Notes: generated by a model not told the origin, from the sequence alone. 62,765 nucleotides of DNA from a bacterium (GCA_041648665.1 JBAZOP010000005.1:1-62765); one strand, 5' to 3'; positions 1 to 8,472 are shown, numbered from the stretch's first letter. Translations and numbers: made by a program.

Positions 1-2
1 AG

Positions 3-1010
3 CTCGCGTATCGCGAGAAGGGCAACGTGGACGAGTTCGTGGATTCCGCCGAGAAGATCATATTCGACGTCGCCCAGAAGCGCATCCGCCAGGGCTTCGC
101 GAGCGTGAAGGACATAGTCAAGGCGAGCTTCAAGGCCATCGAGCAGCTCTACGAGCGCAAGGAGCTGCTCACCGGCGTGGCCACCGGCTATCGCGAGTTC
201 GACAGGCTGACGTGCGGGCTCCAGAGATCGGACCTGATCGTCATCGCCGGCCGTCCCAGCATGGGAAAGACCGCGCTCGCGCTCAACATCGTGGAGCACG
301 CGGCCATAGAGAACGGCGTGAACTGCGCGGTCTTCTCGCTCGAAATGTCCAAGGAGCAGCTCGTGCAGCGCATGCTCTGTTCACGCGCGGAGGTCGACGC
401 ATCCAAGCTCAGGGGAGGGTTCCTCGCGGAGAGCGACTGGCCGAGGCTCACCAGGGCGGCGGGACTTCTCTCCGAAGCGCCGGTATTCATCGACGACACG
501 CCGGCGCTGAACGTGCTCGAAATCAGGGCCAAGGCGCGCAGGCTCCAGAGGGAGCACGGGCTGGGGCTCATCGTCGTCGACTACCTGCAGCTCATGCGCG
601 GAGTCGGCCGCATCGAGAGCCGCGAGCGCGAGATCTCGGAGATATCGCGTGCGCTCAAGGCCCTGGCGAAGGAACTGGCGGTCCCGGTCATGGCGCTCTC
701 GCAGCTCAACCGCGGCGTGGAGGCGAGGCAGGACAAGAGGCCGCAGCTGGCCGACCTCCGCGAATCCGGCGCGATCGAGCAGGACGCCGACGTCATAGCC
801 TTCATCTACCGCGACGAGATGTACAACCGCGAGAGCCAGGACAAGGGCAAGGCCGAGGTCCTCATCAGCAAGCAGCGCAACGGCCCCACCGGCAGGGTGA
901 TGCTCGCCTTCCGCAGCCACCTCACGCGCTTCGACGACATCGCGCACGGCCCGGACGACTACGTCGCGCCGACGGCCATGCCGGCGGACGAGGAGCCCGC
1001 TCCGTTCTGA
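3..1010 (+). CDS. dnaB: Replicative DNA helicase DnaB, C-terminal part (5' end outside window)
   Basis: The reading frame is open from the first full codon at position 3, so the gene begins upstream and only the end of the N-terminal region, the linker and the whole RecA-like ATPase domain are present. DnaB unwinds DNA ahead of the replication fork as a hexamer and recruits primase. Walker A is GRPSMGKT, Walker B is LIVVDYLQLM, and the ALSQLNRGVE and DLRESGAIEQDADV signatures of the family follow. The C-terminus is acidic and proline-rich, which is common. No intein is visible in the part present. A GTG at 27 could be mistaken for a start, but the in-frame residues before it also fit DnaB. 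Confidence 0.96.
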   Translation, partial: LAYREKGNVDEFVDSAEKIIFDVAQKRIRQGFASVKDIVKASFKAIEQLYERKELLTGVATGYREFDRLTCGLQRSDLIVIAGRPSMGKTALALNIVEHAAIENGVNCAVFSLEMSKEQLVQRMLCSRAEVDASKLRGGFLAESDWPRLTRAAGLLSEAPVFIDDTPALNVLEIRAKARRLQREHGLGLIVVDYLQLMRGVGRIESREREISEISRALKALAKELAVPVMALSQLNRGVEARQDKRPQLADLRESGAIEQDADVIAFIYRDEMYNRESQDKGKAEVLISKQRNGPTGRVMLAFRSHLTRFDDIAHGPDDYVAPTAMPADEEPAPF

Positions 1011-1016
1011 TCGATT

Positions 1017-1655
1017 CTAGTAATGTACTCCGACGAACCCCATGCCGGTGAACGACGGTTGGAATCCACCCTTGTACACGAGCGTGTCTGGCACGCCGTT
1101 CACGGTCTGCCTGATTTCGTCGTAAAAGAAGAGATCCTCCTGCAGGTCTATGCCGAAAAAGAAATACTTCTTCCAGATGAACGCTATTCCACCCCCGACT
1201 GATGGTCCGTAGCCGATGCTCGTCTTCTTGCCGGTGCCCGTGCTGGGCGTATCCGGCAGCACCGACGCCTTGAGTCCTGCGCCGGCCTTGGCAAAGGGGA
1301 GCATGCGGAACGTCGGGAAATCGGTCAGCGCGTCGAGGATCAGGAAATATTTGGTGGTCACTACCGCGGAGCCGTAGTGCACCCGCCTCCCGCTGTTTTC
1401 GTTCGTGGAGTAGAGGCCCTGCAGCTCGGTGGAGAACCAGTCGTAGATGTTCCATCCGAAGATGAAGCCGAAGGCGGGCTCGAACTCAGCTGCTACCTTC
1501 TCTCCCGTGACCTGGTCGGTGTCGAATTCGGTCTGCGCGGCGCCCGCCTCGATCGCGAGATAGGGGCCCACGTTGAAGCCCTTCTCCGGCCTGGCCTGTG
1601 CGGCCGAGGCCGCGAGTATCGTGAGCGCTATGATCAGGACCTGGATGCGACGCAT
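1017..1655 (-). CDS. Predicted outer-membrane beta-barrel protein
   Basis: This 212-residue protein opens with a clear signal peptide (MRRIQVLIIALTILAASAAQA), giving export to the periplasm. The rest alternates aromatic and small residues in short strands rich in Gly, Tyr and Phe and ends in an aromatic residue (VGVHY), as outer-membrane barrels usually do. The size fits an eight-stranded OmpW/OmpA-like barrel. Segments such as FGFIFGWNIYDWFSTELQGLY and the GYGPSVGGGIAFIWKKYFFFG region look like transmembrane strands. It converges with dnaB, ending 6 bp from the dnaB stop codon. Substrate or role cannot be told. Confidence 0.75.
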   Translation of the reverse strand: MRRIQVLIIALTILAASAAQARPEKGFNVGPYLAIEAGAAQTEFDTDQVTGEKVAAEFEPAFGFIFGWNIYDWFSTELQGLYSTNENSGRRVHYGSAVVTTKYFLILDALTDFPTFRMLPFAKAGAGLKASVLPDTPSTGTGKKTSIGYGPSVGGGIAFIWKKYFFFGIDLQEDLFFYDEIRQTVNGVPDTLVYKGGFQPSFTGMGFVGVHY

Positions 1656-1743
1656 TGCCTGATTCTTATCATTTGGCCCTCAAAACACAAGCCGGAGCTC
1701 CGGGTCCTTGTAATGCGCCGCAGCCTCTGTTACATGGGCAGGG

Positions 1744-2340
1744 ATGAAGATCGTGCTGGCCACGAGAAATGAGGGCAAGGTCAAGGAGCTCAGGCATATG
1801 CTCGATGGCATGGATGTCGAGTTCTCTTCGCTCGCCGATCACCCTGAGGTCCCGGAGATCCCGGAGGAGGGCGCGACCTTTCTGGCCAATGCCAGGATCA
1901 AGGCGCGCGCGGTCTGCGAGATCACGGGCCAGTGGGCGCTCGCCGACGACTCCGGGCTTGCGGTCGAGGCGCTCGGCGGCGCGCCGGGGGTCAATTCAGC
2001 GAGATACGCGGGTAAGCAGGGGGACTACAGGGCGAACAACGAGAAACTTCTCAAGGAGATGGACGGCGTGCCTGACGGCAAGAGGCAAGCCGCCTTCGTC
2101 TGCTTCATGGTGCTGGCCGGCCCTGGCGGCGAGGAGTATGACGTTCAGGGTCGTTGCGAGGGCGAGATCCTGCGCGAGTATCGAGGGAAAGAGGGCTTCG
2201 GCTTCGACCCGCTCTTCTTTGTCCCTTCCGAGGGCAAGACCATGGCCGAGCTTTCGATGGGGCGCAAGAATGAGATCAGCCACCGCGGGAAGGCCTTGGC
2301 CAGGATGAAGGAAATATTGAAGGAAATTCTGAAAAGCTGA
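1744..2340 (+). CDS. rdgB: XTP/dITP pyrophosphatase (RdgB/HAM1 family)
   Basis: This 198-residue protein matches the RdgB/HAM1 family over its full length. It hydrolyses non-canonical purine nucleoside triphosphates (XTP, ITP, dITP) to the monophosphate and pyrophosphate, so that deaminated bases are not incorporated into nucleic acids. Diagnostic motifs are the N-terminal TRNEGKVKEL (substrate loop), DDSGLAVEALGGAPGVNSAR, GFGFDPLF and the C-terminal SHRGKAL. It is read away from the barrel-protein gene and is followed by two tRNA genes on the other strand. The ribosome-binding site before the ATG is weak (a G-rich stretch directly upstream). Confidence 0.95.
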   Translation: MKIVLATRNEGKVKELRHMLDGMDVEFSSLADHPEVPEIPEEGATFLANARIKARAVCEITGQWALADDSGLAVEALGGAPGVNSARYAGKQGDYRANNEKLLKEMDGVPDGKRQAAFVCFMVLAGPGGEEYDVQGRCEGEILREYRGKEGFGFDPLFFVPSEGKTMAELSMGRKNEISHRGKALARMKEILKEILKS

Positions 2341-2348
2341 CTTCGCTG

Positions 2349-2424
2349 TCGGGGTGAGAGGATTCGAACCTCCGACTTCCTGGTCCCAAACCAGGCGCTC
2401 TAAACCAGGCTGAGCTACACCCCG
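2349..2424 (-). tRNA. tRNA-Pro (anticodon TGG)
   Basis: The reverse complement folds as a full cloverleaf. The 7-bp acceptor stem is CGGGGTG/CACCCCG, the TPsiC arm holds GGTTCGAATCC, and the anticodon loop is TTTGGGA with anticodon TGG. The 3' CCA is not encoded. Confidence 0.96.
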
Positions 2425-2433
2425 TAAATCGTG

Positions 2434-2507
2434 CGCGCCCAGCAGGATTCGAACCTGCGACCCCCGGCTTAGAAGGCCAGTGCTCTCATCCGCTGAGCTA
2501 TGGGCGC
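2434..2507 (-). tRNA. tRNA-Arg (anticodon TCT)
   Basis: The reverse complement gives acceptor stem GCGCCCA/TGGGCGC, a D arm TAGCTCAGCGGATGAGAGCA, an anticodon loop with TCT, and a TPsiC arm with GGTTCGAATCC. It lies 9 bp from tRNA-Pro on the same strand, so the two are probably co-transcribed. The CCA end is not encoded. Confidence 0.96.
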
Positions 2508-2556
2508 GTTTTCAACACAGCGTGAATATCCTAATGATCAGGGCGCTGCAATATGC

Positions 2557-2586
2557 AAAAAAGGCGCCCGTACGGAGCGCCTTTTT
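2557..2586 (-). terminator. Rho-independent terminator after the HU gene
   Basis: A GGCGC/GCGCC stem is flanked by A and T runs on both sides, so it can work in both directions. It sits about 23 bp past the stop codon of the minus-strand HU gene. Confidence 0.85.
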
Positions 2587-2609
2587 CACAAACCCTTTGA
2601 GAGTTGAAC

Positions 2610-2882
2610 TTAGCAAACCCAATCCTTCAGCTGCTTGCCCGGCTTGAAGCGCGGTACATTGCGAGCCTTGATGTTGATCACCGCGCCCGTCTGCGGGTTG
2701 CGCCCCGTGCGCGCCCGACGCTTGGATACGTAGAACGTACCAAAGCCCGTCAGCGTGATCTTATCCTTTTTGCGCATGCACTTCGCGATGTTCTGAGTCA
2801 CCGTGTTGAGGAGCTGCTCCGCCAGCGACTTGGAGATCTTGCAATCCTTCGCCACGTAATTGATCAGTTCGGCCTTTGTCAT
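2610..2882 (-). CDS. hup: HU-family DNA-binding protein
   Basis: This 90-residue protein is a typical HU/IHF-family histone-like protein that bends and compacts DNA as a dimer. The N-terminus MTKAELINYVAKDCKISK gives the two-helix body. GFGTFYVSKRRARTGRNPQTG is the beta-ribbon arm that enters the minor groove, followed by the family's IKARNVPRFKPGKQLK end. I start at the ATG at 2882 because GGGGGT lies at the right distance before it; an in-frame ATG 18 bp upstream overlaps that ribosome-binding site. It has its own sigma-70-type promoter and a strong terminator, so it is monocistronic. Confidence 0.95.
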   Translation of the reverse strand: MTKAELINYVAKDCKISKSLAEQLLNTVTQNIAKCMRKKDKITLTGFGTFYVSKRRARTGRNPQTGAVINIKARNVPRFKPGKQLKDWVC

Positions 2883-2969
2883 GTTGTCACCCCCTTTCAC
2901 CGAGTAGATTCAGAGGGCGGCAGCTGTAAATGCTTGTTGGGCTTGCATCAGCCGCCATCCGTGGCCGTC

Positions 2970-2998
2970 AATCTACTTTTCGTGACACGGCATGTCAA
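2970..2998 (-). promoter_or_regulatory. Sigma-70-type promoter for the HU gene
   Basis: On the minus strand TTGACA (2998-2993) and TAGATT (2975-2970) are 17 bp apart. The predicted transcript starts about 80 bp before the HU start codon. This is the main content of the 389-bp gap between HU and gyrA, apart from the possible gyrA promoter. Confidence 0.6.
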
Positions 2999-3152
2999 AC
3001 AAAAATGATGCGGCCGATGCAGATTTTCAGCACATCAGCGGGCGCGAGCGTCCGAAGGAGGAGGGGTTCAAGGCTCGGCGGTCGAGGCCGCGTTTGACGG
3101 CAAAGCTTTTATTTATCGGGTTCTTATGGCGACGCCGTCGTCCTGAAATACG

Positions 3153-3181
3153 TTGACTTTTGAACGATCGGTGTGCAGAAT
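3153..3181 (+). promoter_or_regulatory. Possible sigma-70-type promoter for gyrA
   Basis: TTGACT and CAGAAT are separated by 17 bp, about 90 bp before the gyrA start. The -10 matches consensus at four of six positions, so this is tentative. Confidence 0.35.
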
Positions 3182-3271
3182 TCCCGCGAAATCAGAGGCG
3201 GCCGGGCGAGGCCCGGGCCGCCCGTTTCTCATCGGCACGATCCAAAAATCCCTTCGGGAGGAAGAATCCAG

Positions 3272-5713
3272 ATGAACAACGCGGCACAGGTAATACCGAT
3301 CAACATAGAAGACGAGATGAAGGGCTCCTACCTCGACTACGCGATGAGCGTGATCATAGGCCGCGCCCTCCCCGACGTGCGCGACGGGCTCAAACCCGCG
3401 CATCGCAGAATACTCTACGCGATGTACCGCGAGGGCCTGCTCTCCAGCAGGCGCTTCTCCAAGTGCGCAGGCGTGGTGGGCGAGGTCTTGAAGAAATATC
3501 ATCCCCACGGAGACGCGGCCGTCTACGACACCCTGGTTCGCATGGCGCAGGACTGGAACATGCGCTACCCGCTCATAGACGGGCAGGGAAACTTCGGCTC
3601 CGTGGACGGCGATTCCGCCGCCGCCTACCGCTACACCGAGGCGAAGCTCAAGGCCATGGCCGAGGAACTGCTCGCGGACATAGACAAGGACACGGTCAAC
3701 TTCGTTCCGAACTTCGACGATACCACCACCGAGCCATCCGTGCTGCCATCCAGGGTCCCCAACCTGCTGATAAACGGCTCCGACGGCATTGCCGTGGGCA
3801 TGGCCACGAAGATACCGCCGCACAACCTGAGCGAGGTGGTGGACGGGCTGCTCGCCCTGATCGACAACCCCGAGCTCGCGGTCAAGGACCTGATGAAGTT
3901 CATACCCGGCCCTGATTTTCCGACCGGCGCCGCGATACATGGCAGGGACGGGATAAAGTCGGCCTATGAGACCGGCAGGGGGCAGATCGTCCTGCGCGCC
4001 AAAGCGATGATCGAACCCATGGCGCGCGGCGACCGCGAGTGCATCGTGGTCACCGAGATACCCTACCAGATCAACAAGGCACGCCTCATCGAGCGCATCG
4101 CGGAGCTCGTCCGCGACGGAAAGATCGAAGGCATATCCGACATCCGCGACGAATCCGACCGCGACGGGATGCGCATAGTCGTGGAGCTCAAGAGGGGCGT
4201 CGTGGCCGGCGTGGTGCTCAATCAGCTCTACACCCACACCTCGCTCCAGTCGAGCATAGGCATCATCATGCTTGCCATCGTCGCCGGGCAGCCCAGGCTC
4301 ATGAGCCTCAAGCAGGCGCTCTCGCTCTTCATCGACCATCGGAAAGAGGTGGTCACCCGCAGGACCGCGTTCGACCTGGCGAAGGCCGAGGAGAGGGCCC
4401 ACATATTGGAAGGCTTGAGAATCGCCATCGATAACATCGACGACGTCATCGCGCTCATCAAGAAGTCGAAGGAGCCGGCCACGGCGCGCGACGCCCTGAT
4501 GAAGCGCTACAAGCTCTCCGAGCGGCAGGCGCAGGCGATACTCGACCTCAAGCTCCAGAGGCTCACCGGCCTGGAACGCGACAAGATCATCGCCGAGTAC
4601 AAGGAAGTCATGGATTTCATCAAGGAGCTGAAGGCGATACTCGCGGACGAGAGGCGGATTTTGAAGATCGTCCGCGACGAGCTCCTGGAGATGAAACAGA
4701 AGTACGGGGATGAGCGCCGCACCCTGATCAAGGGCAAGGCCGAGGAAATCTCCGTGGAGGACCTGATCCAGGAGGAGGAGATGGTGATCACCGTCTCCCA
4801 CCGGGGCTACATCAAGCGCAACCCGATCAGCATATATCGCGCGCAGCGCCGGGGGGGACGCGGCAAGCAGGGCATGGTCACGCGCGAGGAGGATTTCGTC
4901 GAAAACCTCTTCATCGCCTCCACGCACAGCTACGTTTTGATATTCACTGCGTCCGGCAAGGTCTTCTGGGTCAAGGTCCACGAGATACCGCAGGTCGGGC
5001 GCGTGGCTCGCGGCCAGGCGATCACCAATCTCGTCAACATGACGAGCGAAGACCGCATAGCCGCCGTGCTTGCGGTCAAGGAATTCGCGGAGGGCCGGTT
5101 CATCGTCATGGCCACCAAGAACGGCGTGGTGAAGAAGACGGACCTCATGGCCTACGCCAACCCGCGCGCCGGCGGCATCATCGCCACCTCGATCGACGAG
5201 GGGGACGAGCTTATCTCGGTGCGCCTCACCGGCGGGGTGGAGCACCTCTTCCTGACCACGCGCGGCGGACAGTCGCTGCGCTGCGAAGAGAGTGCCGTCA
5301 GGGCCATGGGCCGCACCGCCCGCGGCGTGCGCGGCATATCGCTGCACAAGGGGGACGAGGTCGTGGCCATGGAGACCCTGACCACCGACGCCCCCGTGCT
5401 CACGGTCACGGAGCGCGGATACGGCAAGCGCAGCGAGCTCGCGGAATACAGGGTCCAATCGCGCGGCGGCTCCGGGATCCTCACGCTCAAGGTCGCGGAC
5501 AAGAACGGGCCGGTGGTCGGCGCGCTGCAGGTGACCGACACCGACGACGTGATGCTCATCACGGACAGCGGCAAGGTGATCCGCTCCAGCGCCAAGGAGA
5601 TCCCGGTCATAGGCCGCAACACCCAGGGCGTGCGCCTCATCTCCCTTGAGGGAGACGAGAAGGTCGTCACCGTCGCCAAGGTTGTGGAGGATGACGGCGG
5701 CGAGGGCGAATAG
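3272..5713 (+). CDS. gyrA: DNA gyrase subunit A
   Basis: This 813-residue protein is GyrA, the breakage-reunion subunit of the type IIA topoisomerase that supercoils DNA with GyrB. The catalytic tyrosine is Tyr121 in RYTEAKL. The GyrA box QRRGGRGKQG marks the C-terminal DNA-wrapping domain and separates it from ParC. I start at the ATG at 3272, which has GGGAGGA upstream, instead of an in-frame start at 3173. The helix that meets quinolones reads HPHGDAAVYD, so the position equal to E. coli Ser83 is alanine while the Asp87 position is kept. The stop codon overlaps the GTG start of the next gene by one base. gyrB is not nearby. Confidence 0.97.
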   Translation: MNNAAQVIPINIEDEMKGSYLDYAMSVIIGRALPDVRDGLKPAHRRILYAMYREGLLSSRRFSKCAGVVGEVLKKYHPHGDAAVYDTLVRMAQDWNMRYPLIDGQGNFGSVDGDSAAAYRYTEAKLKAMAEELLADIDKDTVNFVPNFDDTTTEPSVLPSRVPNLLINGSDGIAVGMATKIPPHNLSEVVDGLLALIDNPELAVKDLMKFIPGPDFPTGAAIHGRDGIKSAYETGRGQIVLRAKAMIEPMARGDRECIVVTEIPYQINKARLIERIAELVRDGKIEGISDIRDESDRDGMRIVVELKRGVVAGVVLNQLYTHTSLQSSIGIIMLAIVAGQPRLMSLKQALSLFIDHRKEVVTRRTAFDLAKAEERAHILEGLRIAIDNIDDVIALIKKSKEPATARDALMKRYKLSERQAQAILDLKLQRLTGLERDKIIAEYKEVMDFIKELKAILADERRILKIVRDELLEMKQKYGDERRTLIKGKAEEISVEDLIQEEEMVITVSHRGYIKRNPISIYRAQRRGGRGKQGMVTREEDFVENLFIASTHSYVLIFTASGKVFWVKVHEIPQVGRVARGQAITNLVNMTSEDRIAAVLAVKEFAEGRFIVMATKNGVVKKTDLMAYANPRAGGIIATSIDEGDELISVRLTGGVEHLFLTTRGGQSLRCEESAVRAMGRTARGVRGISLHKGDEVVAMETLTTDAPVLTVTERGYGKRSELAEYRVQSRGGSGILTLKVADKNGPVVGALQVTDTDDVMLITDSGKVIRSSAKEIPVIGRNTQGVRLISLEGDEKVVTVAKVVEDDGGEGE

Positions 5714-6585
5714 TGAAGAGGGTCCTCACAGCATGCATGGCCGCTGCCCTCCTCTTCTCGGCGTGCGACCGCGCCATAAACGACTATGATGCGGCGATCG
5801 CGGGCGCCGAAGCGAATCTCGGGCTCGGCGAGGCTGAAAAGGCGTTGGATTCCTACAGGCGCATCGCGCGGGCGCTCGAGGAGGATCCGCGGTGGGCCGG
5901 GCTCATGCTCCGCATAGCCGAGATAGAAGCCAACATGATGCGCGACGGAAAGGCGGCCGACGAGGCGCTCTCGGAGGTGATCGAGAGGGCGCCGTTGACC
6001 GATGCGGGCCGGCTCGCGCGCGAGGCCAGGGCAAGGGACAGGGAGGCGCGCCGCGACTATCAGGGCGCCATCGAGGACTACACGGCCCTGATAAAACACT
6101 TCTCGGAGGGCGAGCGTGCGATGCGATATCGGATCGCCCTGTCCGGCGTCTACCTCGCGTCGAAGGATTTTCGCCAATCCAGGGTCGAGATCAAACCGCT
6201 GATCGAGGGCGACGGCGTTCCCCCCGAGATGAAGGAGAAGGCGATATTCCTCGCCGCGGAGAGTTTCTTCCTGGAGGGGCAGGTCCGCAAGGCGGCCGGC
6301 TATTACGAGTGGATGATAAGGGAGTTCCCGAAGTCGGAGCTCGCGGGCGAGGCGAAGCTGCATCTGGCGACTTGCATCGAGGAGATGGGATATCTCGGCA
6401 TCGCCCGCGAGGTCACGAAGGATGCCTTGGACGAGTACCCGAACAAGGGGGTCGTGGAGGCGCGGCTCAAGAGCATAGACGAGCGCGGCACGAAGCCGGC
6501 GAAACAGATGAACAAGGAGCTGAGCAAGGACGGGAAGCCTGATGAGGGGTCGAAAAAGGTTTACAAAGCAGAGCCGCTAAACTAG
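5713..6585 (+). CDS. TPR-repeat lipoprotein, BamD/YfgL-neighbourhood type
   Basis: This 290-residue protein starts at a GTG that shares one base with the gyrA stop (TAGTG), so it is translationally coupled. The signal peptide ends in a lipobox (LLFSAC), predicting an outer- or inner-membrane-anchored lipoprotein. The body is a run of degenerate tetratricopeptide helices, for example GLGEAEKALDSYRRIARAL, DYQGAIEDYTALIKHF and KAAGYYEWMIREFPKSELAGEAKLHLATC. It resembles BamD-like or YbgF-like scaffold lipoproteins, but I cannot assign it to the Bam complex. The C-terminal 30 residues are lysine-rich and probably disordered. Confidence 0.75.
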   Translation: MKRVLTACMAAALLFSACDRAINDYDAAIAGAEANLGLGEAEKALDSYRRIARALEEDPRWAGLMLRIAEIEANMMRDGKAADEALSEVIERAPLTDAGRLAREARARDREARRDYQGAIEDYTALIKHFSEGERAMRYRIALSGVYLASKDFRQSRVEIKPLIEGDGVPPEMKEKAIFLAAESFFLEGQVRKAAGYYEWMIREFPKSELAGEAKLHLATCIEEMGYLGIAREVTKDALDEYPNKGVVEARLKSIDERGTKPAKQMNKELSKDGKPDEGSKKVYKAEPLN

Positions 6586-6625
6586 TTTTCCGGCACATTC
6601 ACGGACAAACTGTAAGGAGATCAGC

Positions 6626-7060
6626 ATGGTTACCGAACGAACCCTGGCAATAATCAAACCCGATGCGCTCGAGAAGGGGATCATCGGCGAGATCGTCAAG
6701 CGTATCGAAGAGGCGAATCTCAAGGTCGTCGGCATGAAGATGCTCAAGATGGACGTAACGAAGGCCGAGGGCTTCTATGCGGTGCACAAGGGCAAACCGT
6801 TCTTCGAGAGCCTGGTGAAGTTCATGGTCTCCGGGCCCTGTGTGGCGGCGGTGCTGGAGGGCGACGGCGCGATCGGCCGCTGGCGCACGACCATGGGGGT
6901 GACCAACCCCGAGCAGGCCGACGAGGGCACTATTCGCCGCGACTTCGGGGCGAGCATCGAGCGCAACGTGGTCCACGGCTCCGATGCTCCGGATACCGCC
7001 AAGTTCGAGGTCAACTTCTTCTTCGAGCCGGGCGAGATCGTCAAATACGACTGGGTCTAA
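6626..7060 (+). CDS. ndk: Nucleoside diphosphate kinase
   Basis: This 144-residue protein is nucleoside diphosphate kinase, which transfers the gamma-phosphate of ATP onto NDPs through a phosphohistidine. The catalytic histidine is in NVVHGSD near residue 115. The N-terminal ERTLAIIKPDAL, the Kpn loop and the C-terminal EVNFFFEPGEIVKYD are typical. A ribosome-binding site (AAGGAG) precedes the ATG. Archease follows after 13 bp, so the two are likely one transcript. Confidence 0.97.
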   Translation: MVTERTLAIIKPDALEKGIIGEIVKRIEEANLKVVGMKMLKMDVTKAEGFYAVHKGKPFFESLVKFMVSGPCVAAVLEGDGAIGRWRTTMGVTNPEQADEGTIRRDFGASIERNVVHGSDAPDTAKFEVNFFFEPGEIVKYDWV

Positions 7061-7073
7061 AAATTTCAACCGG

Positions 7074-7490
7074 ATGTACAAGATAATCGATCATACTGCT
7101 GATATCGGTATGAGGGTCGAGGCCGCTTCTCTCGCGGAGCTCTTCGTCGAGGCTGCCTCAGCGATGTTTGACATGATGGTGGCGGAGAAGCGCAGGCTGA
7201 TCCCCTCGGTCGAGGTCCCGATCTCGATCGAAGCGCCTTCTCTGGATCAGCTCATGGTGCGCTGGCTCTCGGAGCTGCTCTACATATTCGAGACGCGCAG
7301 GCTCGTGCTCACCAGGTTCTGGATAGACGAGATGAGCGAGGGCCGCCTCTTCGGGGCCGCGAAGGGGCTCAAGTTCGACAGCGCCCGCCACGATCAGAAA
7401 CTGGCCATCAAGGCCGTGACATACCATCGCATCAAGGTGGAGAGGGACGAGGCCGGCCGCTGGTTTGCTGAGATAATTTTCGACATCTGA
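7074..7490 (+). CDS. Archease (RtcB ligase activator)
   Basis: This 138-residue protein matches archease from its first residues: YKIIDHTADIGMRVEA, then SLAELFVEAASAMFDMM, and the late GLKFDSARHDQKLAIKAVTYH region with the acidic metal site and conserved His. Archease speeds up guanylation and turnover of the RNA ligase RtcB, and a true rtcB lies in this window at 53378. I start at the ATG at 7074 because the upstream in-frame extension is an ndk shadow. The next gene starts 9 bp downstream, so this housekeeping gene and the first unknown family member may share a transcript. Confidence 0.92.
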   Translation: MYKIIDHTADIGMRVEAASLAELFVEAASAMFDMMVAEKRRLIPSVEVPISIEAPSLDQLMVRWLSELLYIFETRRLVLTRFWIDEMSEGRLFGAAKGLKFDSARHDQKLAIKAVTYHRIKVERDEAGRWFAEIIFDI

Positions 7491-7499
7491 GAGGCGCGC

Positions 7500-8216
7500 A
7501 TGTCCACCGAAAGCATCACATCGAATCGAACTCAGTGCAGGCCGGAATTCGACTATCTCAGGCCCGTGAACTTCAAGACAACGGGGGATCTGGGCGAGGC
7601 CCTGCTCGACAGCTTCGAGAGTCGAAGTCTGGAGCAGGGCGAGAAGCTCTGTTACCGGTTTGAGGCAAACAACGTTGCAAGCTGGTTCGTCTACCTCCCG
7701 CGTGAGGCAAAACCTGTTGAGAAGTCCTCCTCAGGGGATGTGAAAGAGGCGTTCAGCGTGCTGGGCGCGATCGCGCTTTTATCGCTGTTCGTCACGTCGG
7801 CGTTCAAGACGATAATCGACGGCGCCACTTACGCGGTCGGCGGGGTGGCGGACGATGCTGCCCTTGCAAAGGAAGGGGCGGCAATGGAAACGCTGTCCAT
7901 GCCTGCTGCCCTTGGGATGGAAAATGAGCCGTGGTGGCTGGGACTCACCGAGACCGACCGCAGGAGGATGGGCACGGTCATCGAGAGGGATCTGCCGCGC
8001 GCCCTCGAGGGCGAGGAGTTCCGTCGGACCTATTTGGACGATGCGGGCAGGGTCAAGCCGGAGGGGCTCCGCTCTCTCCTGGGCAGCCAGGGAAACGTCG
8101 ATCATCCCCTCGGCCGTATTGACGCCAGATCGAGCTCCATGGAAGCCAGGAGGGCGGAGAGGGGGAACAGGGGCCGGTTCCGCGATCTTGTCCGTTCGTT
8201 CAGGGGTGTAAAATAA
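7500..8216 (+). CDS. Unknown membrane protein with the cluster's N- and C-terminal modules
   Basis: I do not recognise this 238-residue protein. It is the shortest version of an architecture repeated in this window: an N-terminal region with cysteines at 13 and 51 (KLCYRF...SWFVYL, matching the last-cysteine motif of its relatives), one hydrophobic segment near residues 84-105, and a C-terminal module GLTETDRRRMG...FRRTYLDDAGRVKPEGL near 148-190. The tail is rich in Arg and Ser. No signal peptide is visible. It lies 9 bp after archease and before the AAA+ gene, with no sigma-28-like element directly upstream, so it is probably read through from ndk-archease. Confidence 0.7.
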   Translation: MSTESITSNRTQCRPEFDYLRPVNFKTTGDLGEALLDSFESRSLEQGEKLCYRFEANNVASWFVYLPREAKPVEKSSSGDVKEAFSVLGAIALLSLFVTSAFKTIIDGATYAVGGVADDAALAKEGAAMETLSMPAALGMENEPWWLGLTETDRRRMGTVIERDLPRALEGEEFRRTYLDDAGRVKPEGLRSLLGSQGNVDHPLGRIDARSSSMEARRAERGNRGRFRDLVRSFRGVK

Positions 8217-8276
8217 TCAGTTTATCCGCGCATCCTCTTATAATCTCTTAAGAAACCGATTTTTTTGGCGTCTTAC

Positions 8277-8303
8277 GCAACTTCGCCCCTTTTTTGCCGA
8301 TAA
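8277..8303 (+). promoter_or_regulatory. Sigma-28-like promoter element P1 of the AAA+ gene
   Basis: GCAACTT (8277-8283), a 12-bp spacer and GCCGATAA (8296-8303). The second box equals the E. coli FliA -10 consensus. The same pair occurs before most genes of both unknown clusters. Confidence 0.6.
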
Positions 8304-8325
8304 CAATGGTGAAAGAGGGATCGAG

Positions 8326-8472
8326 ATGCTTTTAACTCATTGTAAATATTGCAAAATCGAGAGCCTGAAGGTTTCAGGCAACTTTTCCCTGAATCAACCG
8401 ATAATAAAACAGGGGCGGGGGCTTCATATATATACATTTGTGCGGAGGGGTAAATGGCAGGGGACTCTGTGA
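8326..8472 (+). CDS. Possible 48-residue leader ORF with a CxxC pair
   Basis: A short ORF starts at an ATG with a G-rich ribosome-binding site (AGAGGGATCGAG) just after P1 and ends 19 bp inside the AAA+ gene. It encodes MLLTHCKYCK followed by a basic, hydrophobic stretch. The second promoter copy lies inside it. It might be a translated leader or a chance ORF in a 5' untranslated region; I cannot decide. Confidence 0.25.
   Translation: MLLTHCKYCKIESLKVSGNFSLNQPIIKQGRGLHIYTFVRRGKWQGTL
8378..8404 (+). promoter_or_regulatory. Sigma-28-like promoter element P2 of the AAA+ gene
   Basis: A second copy lies 101 bp after P1: GCAACTT (8378-8384), a 12-bp spacer and ACCGATAA (8397-8404). It is closer to the start codon at 8454, leaving a leader of about 40 bp. 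Confidence 0.5.

Noticed and set aside
3113..5458. Very long open frame on the minus strand opposite gyrA
   Set aside because: It mirrors gyrA codon for codon, is rich in the residues expected from an antisense GC-rich frame, and has no family motif.
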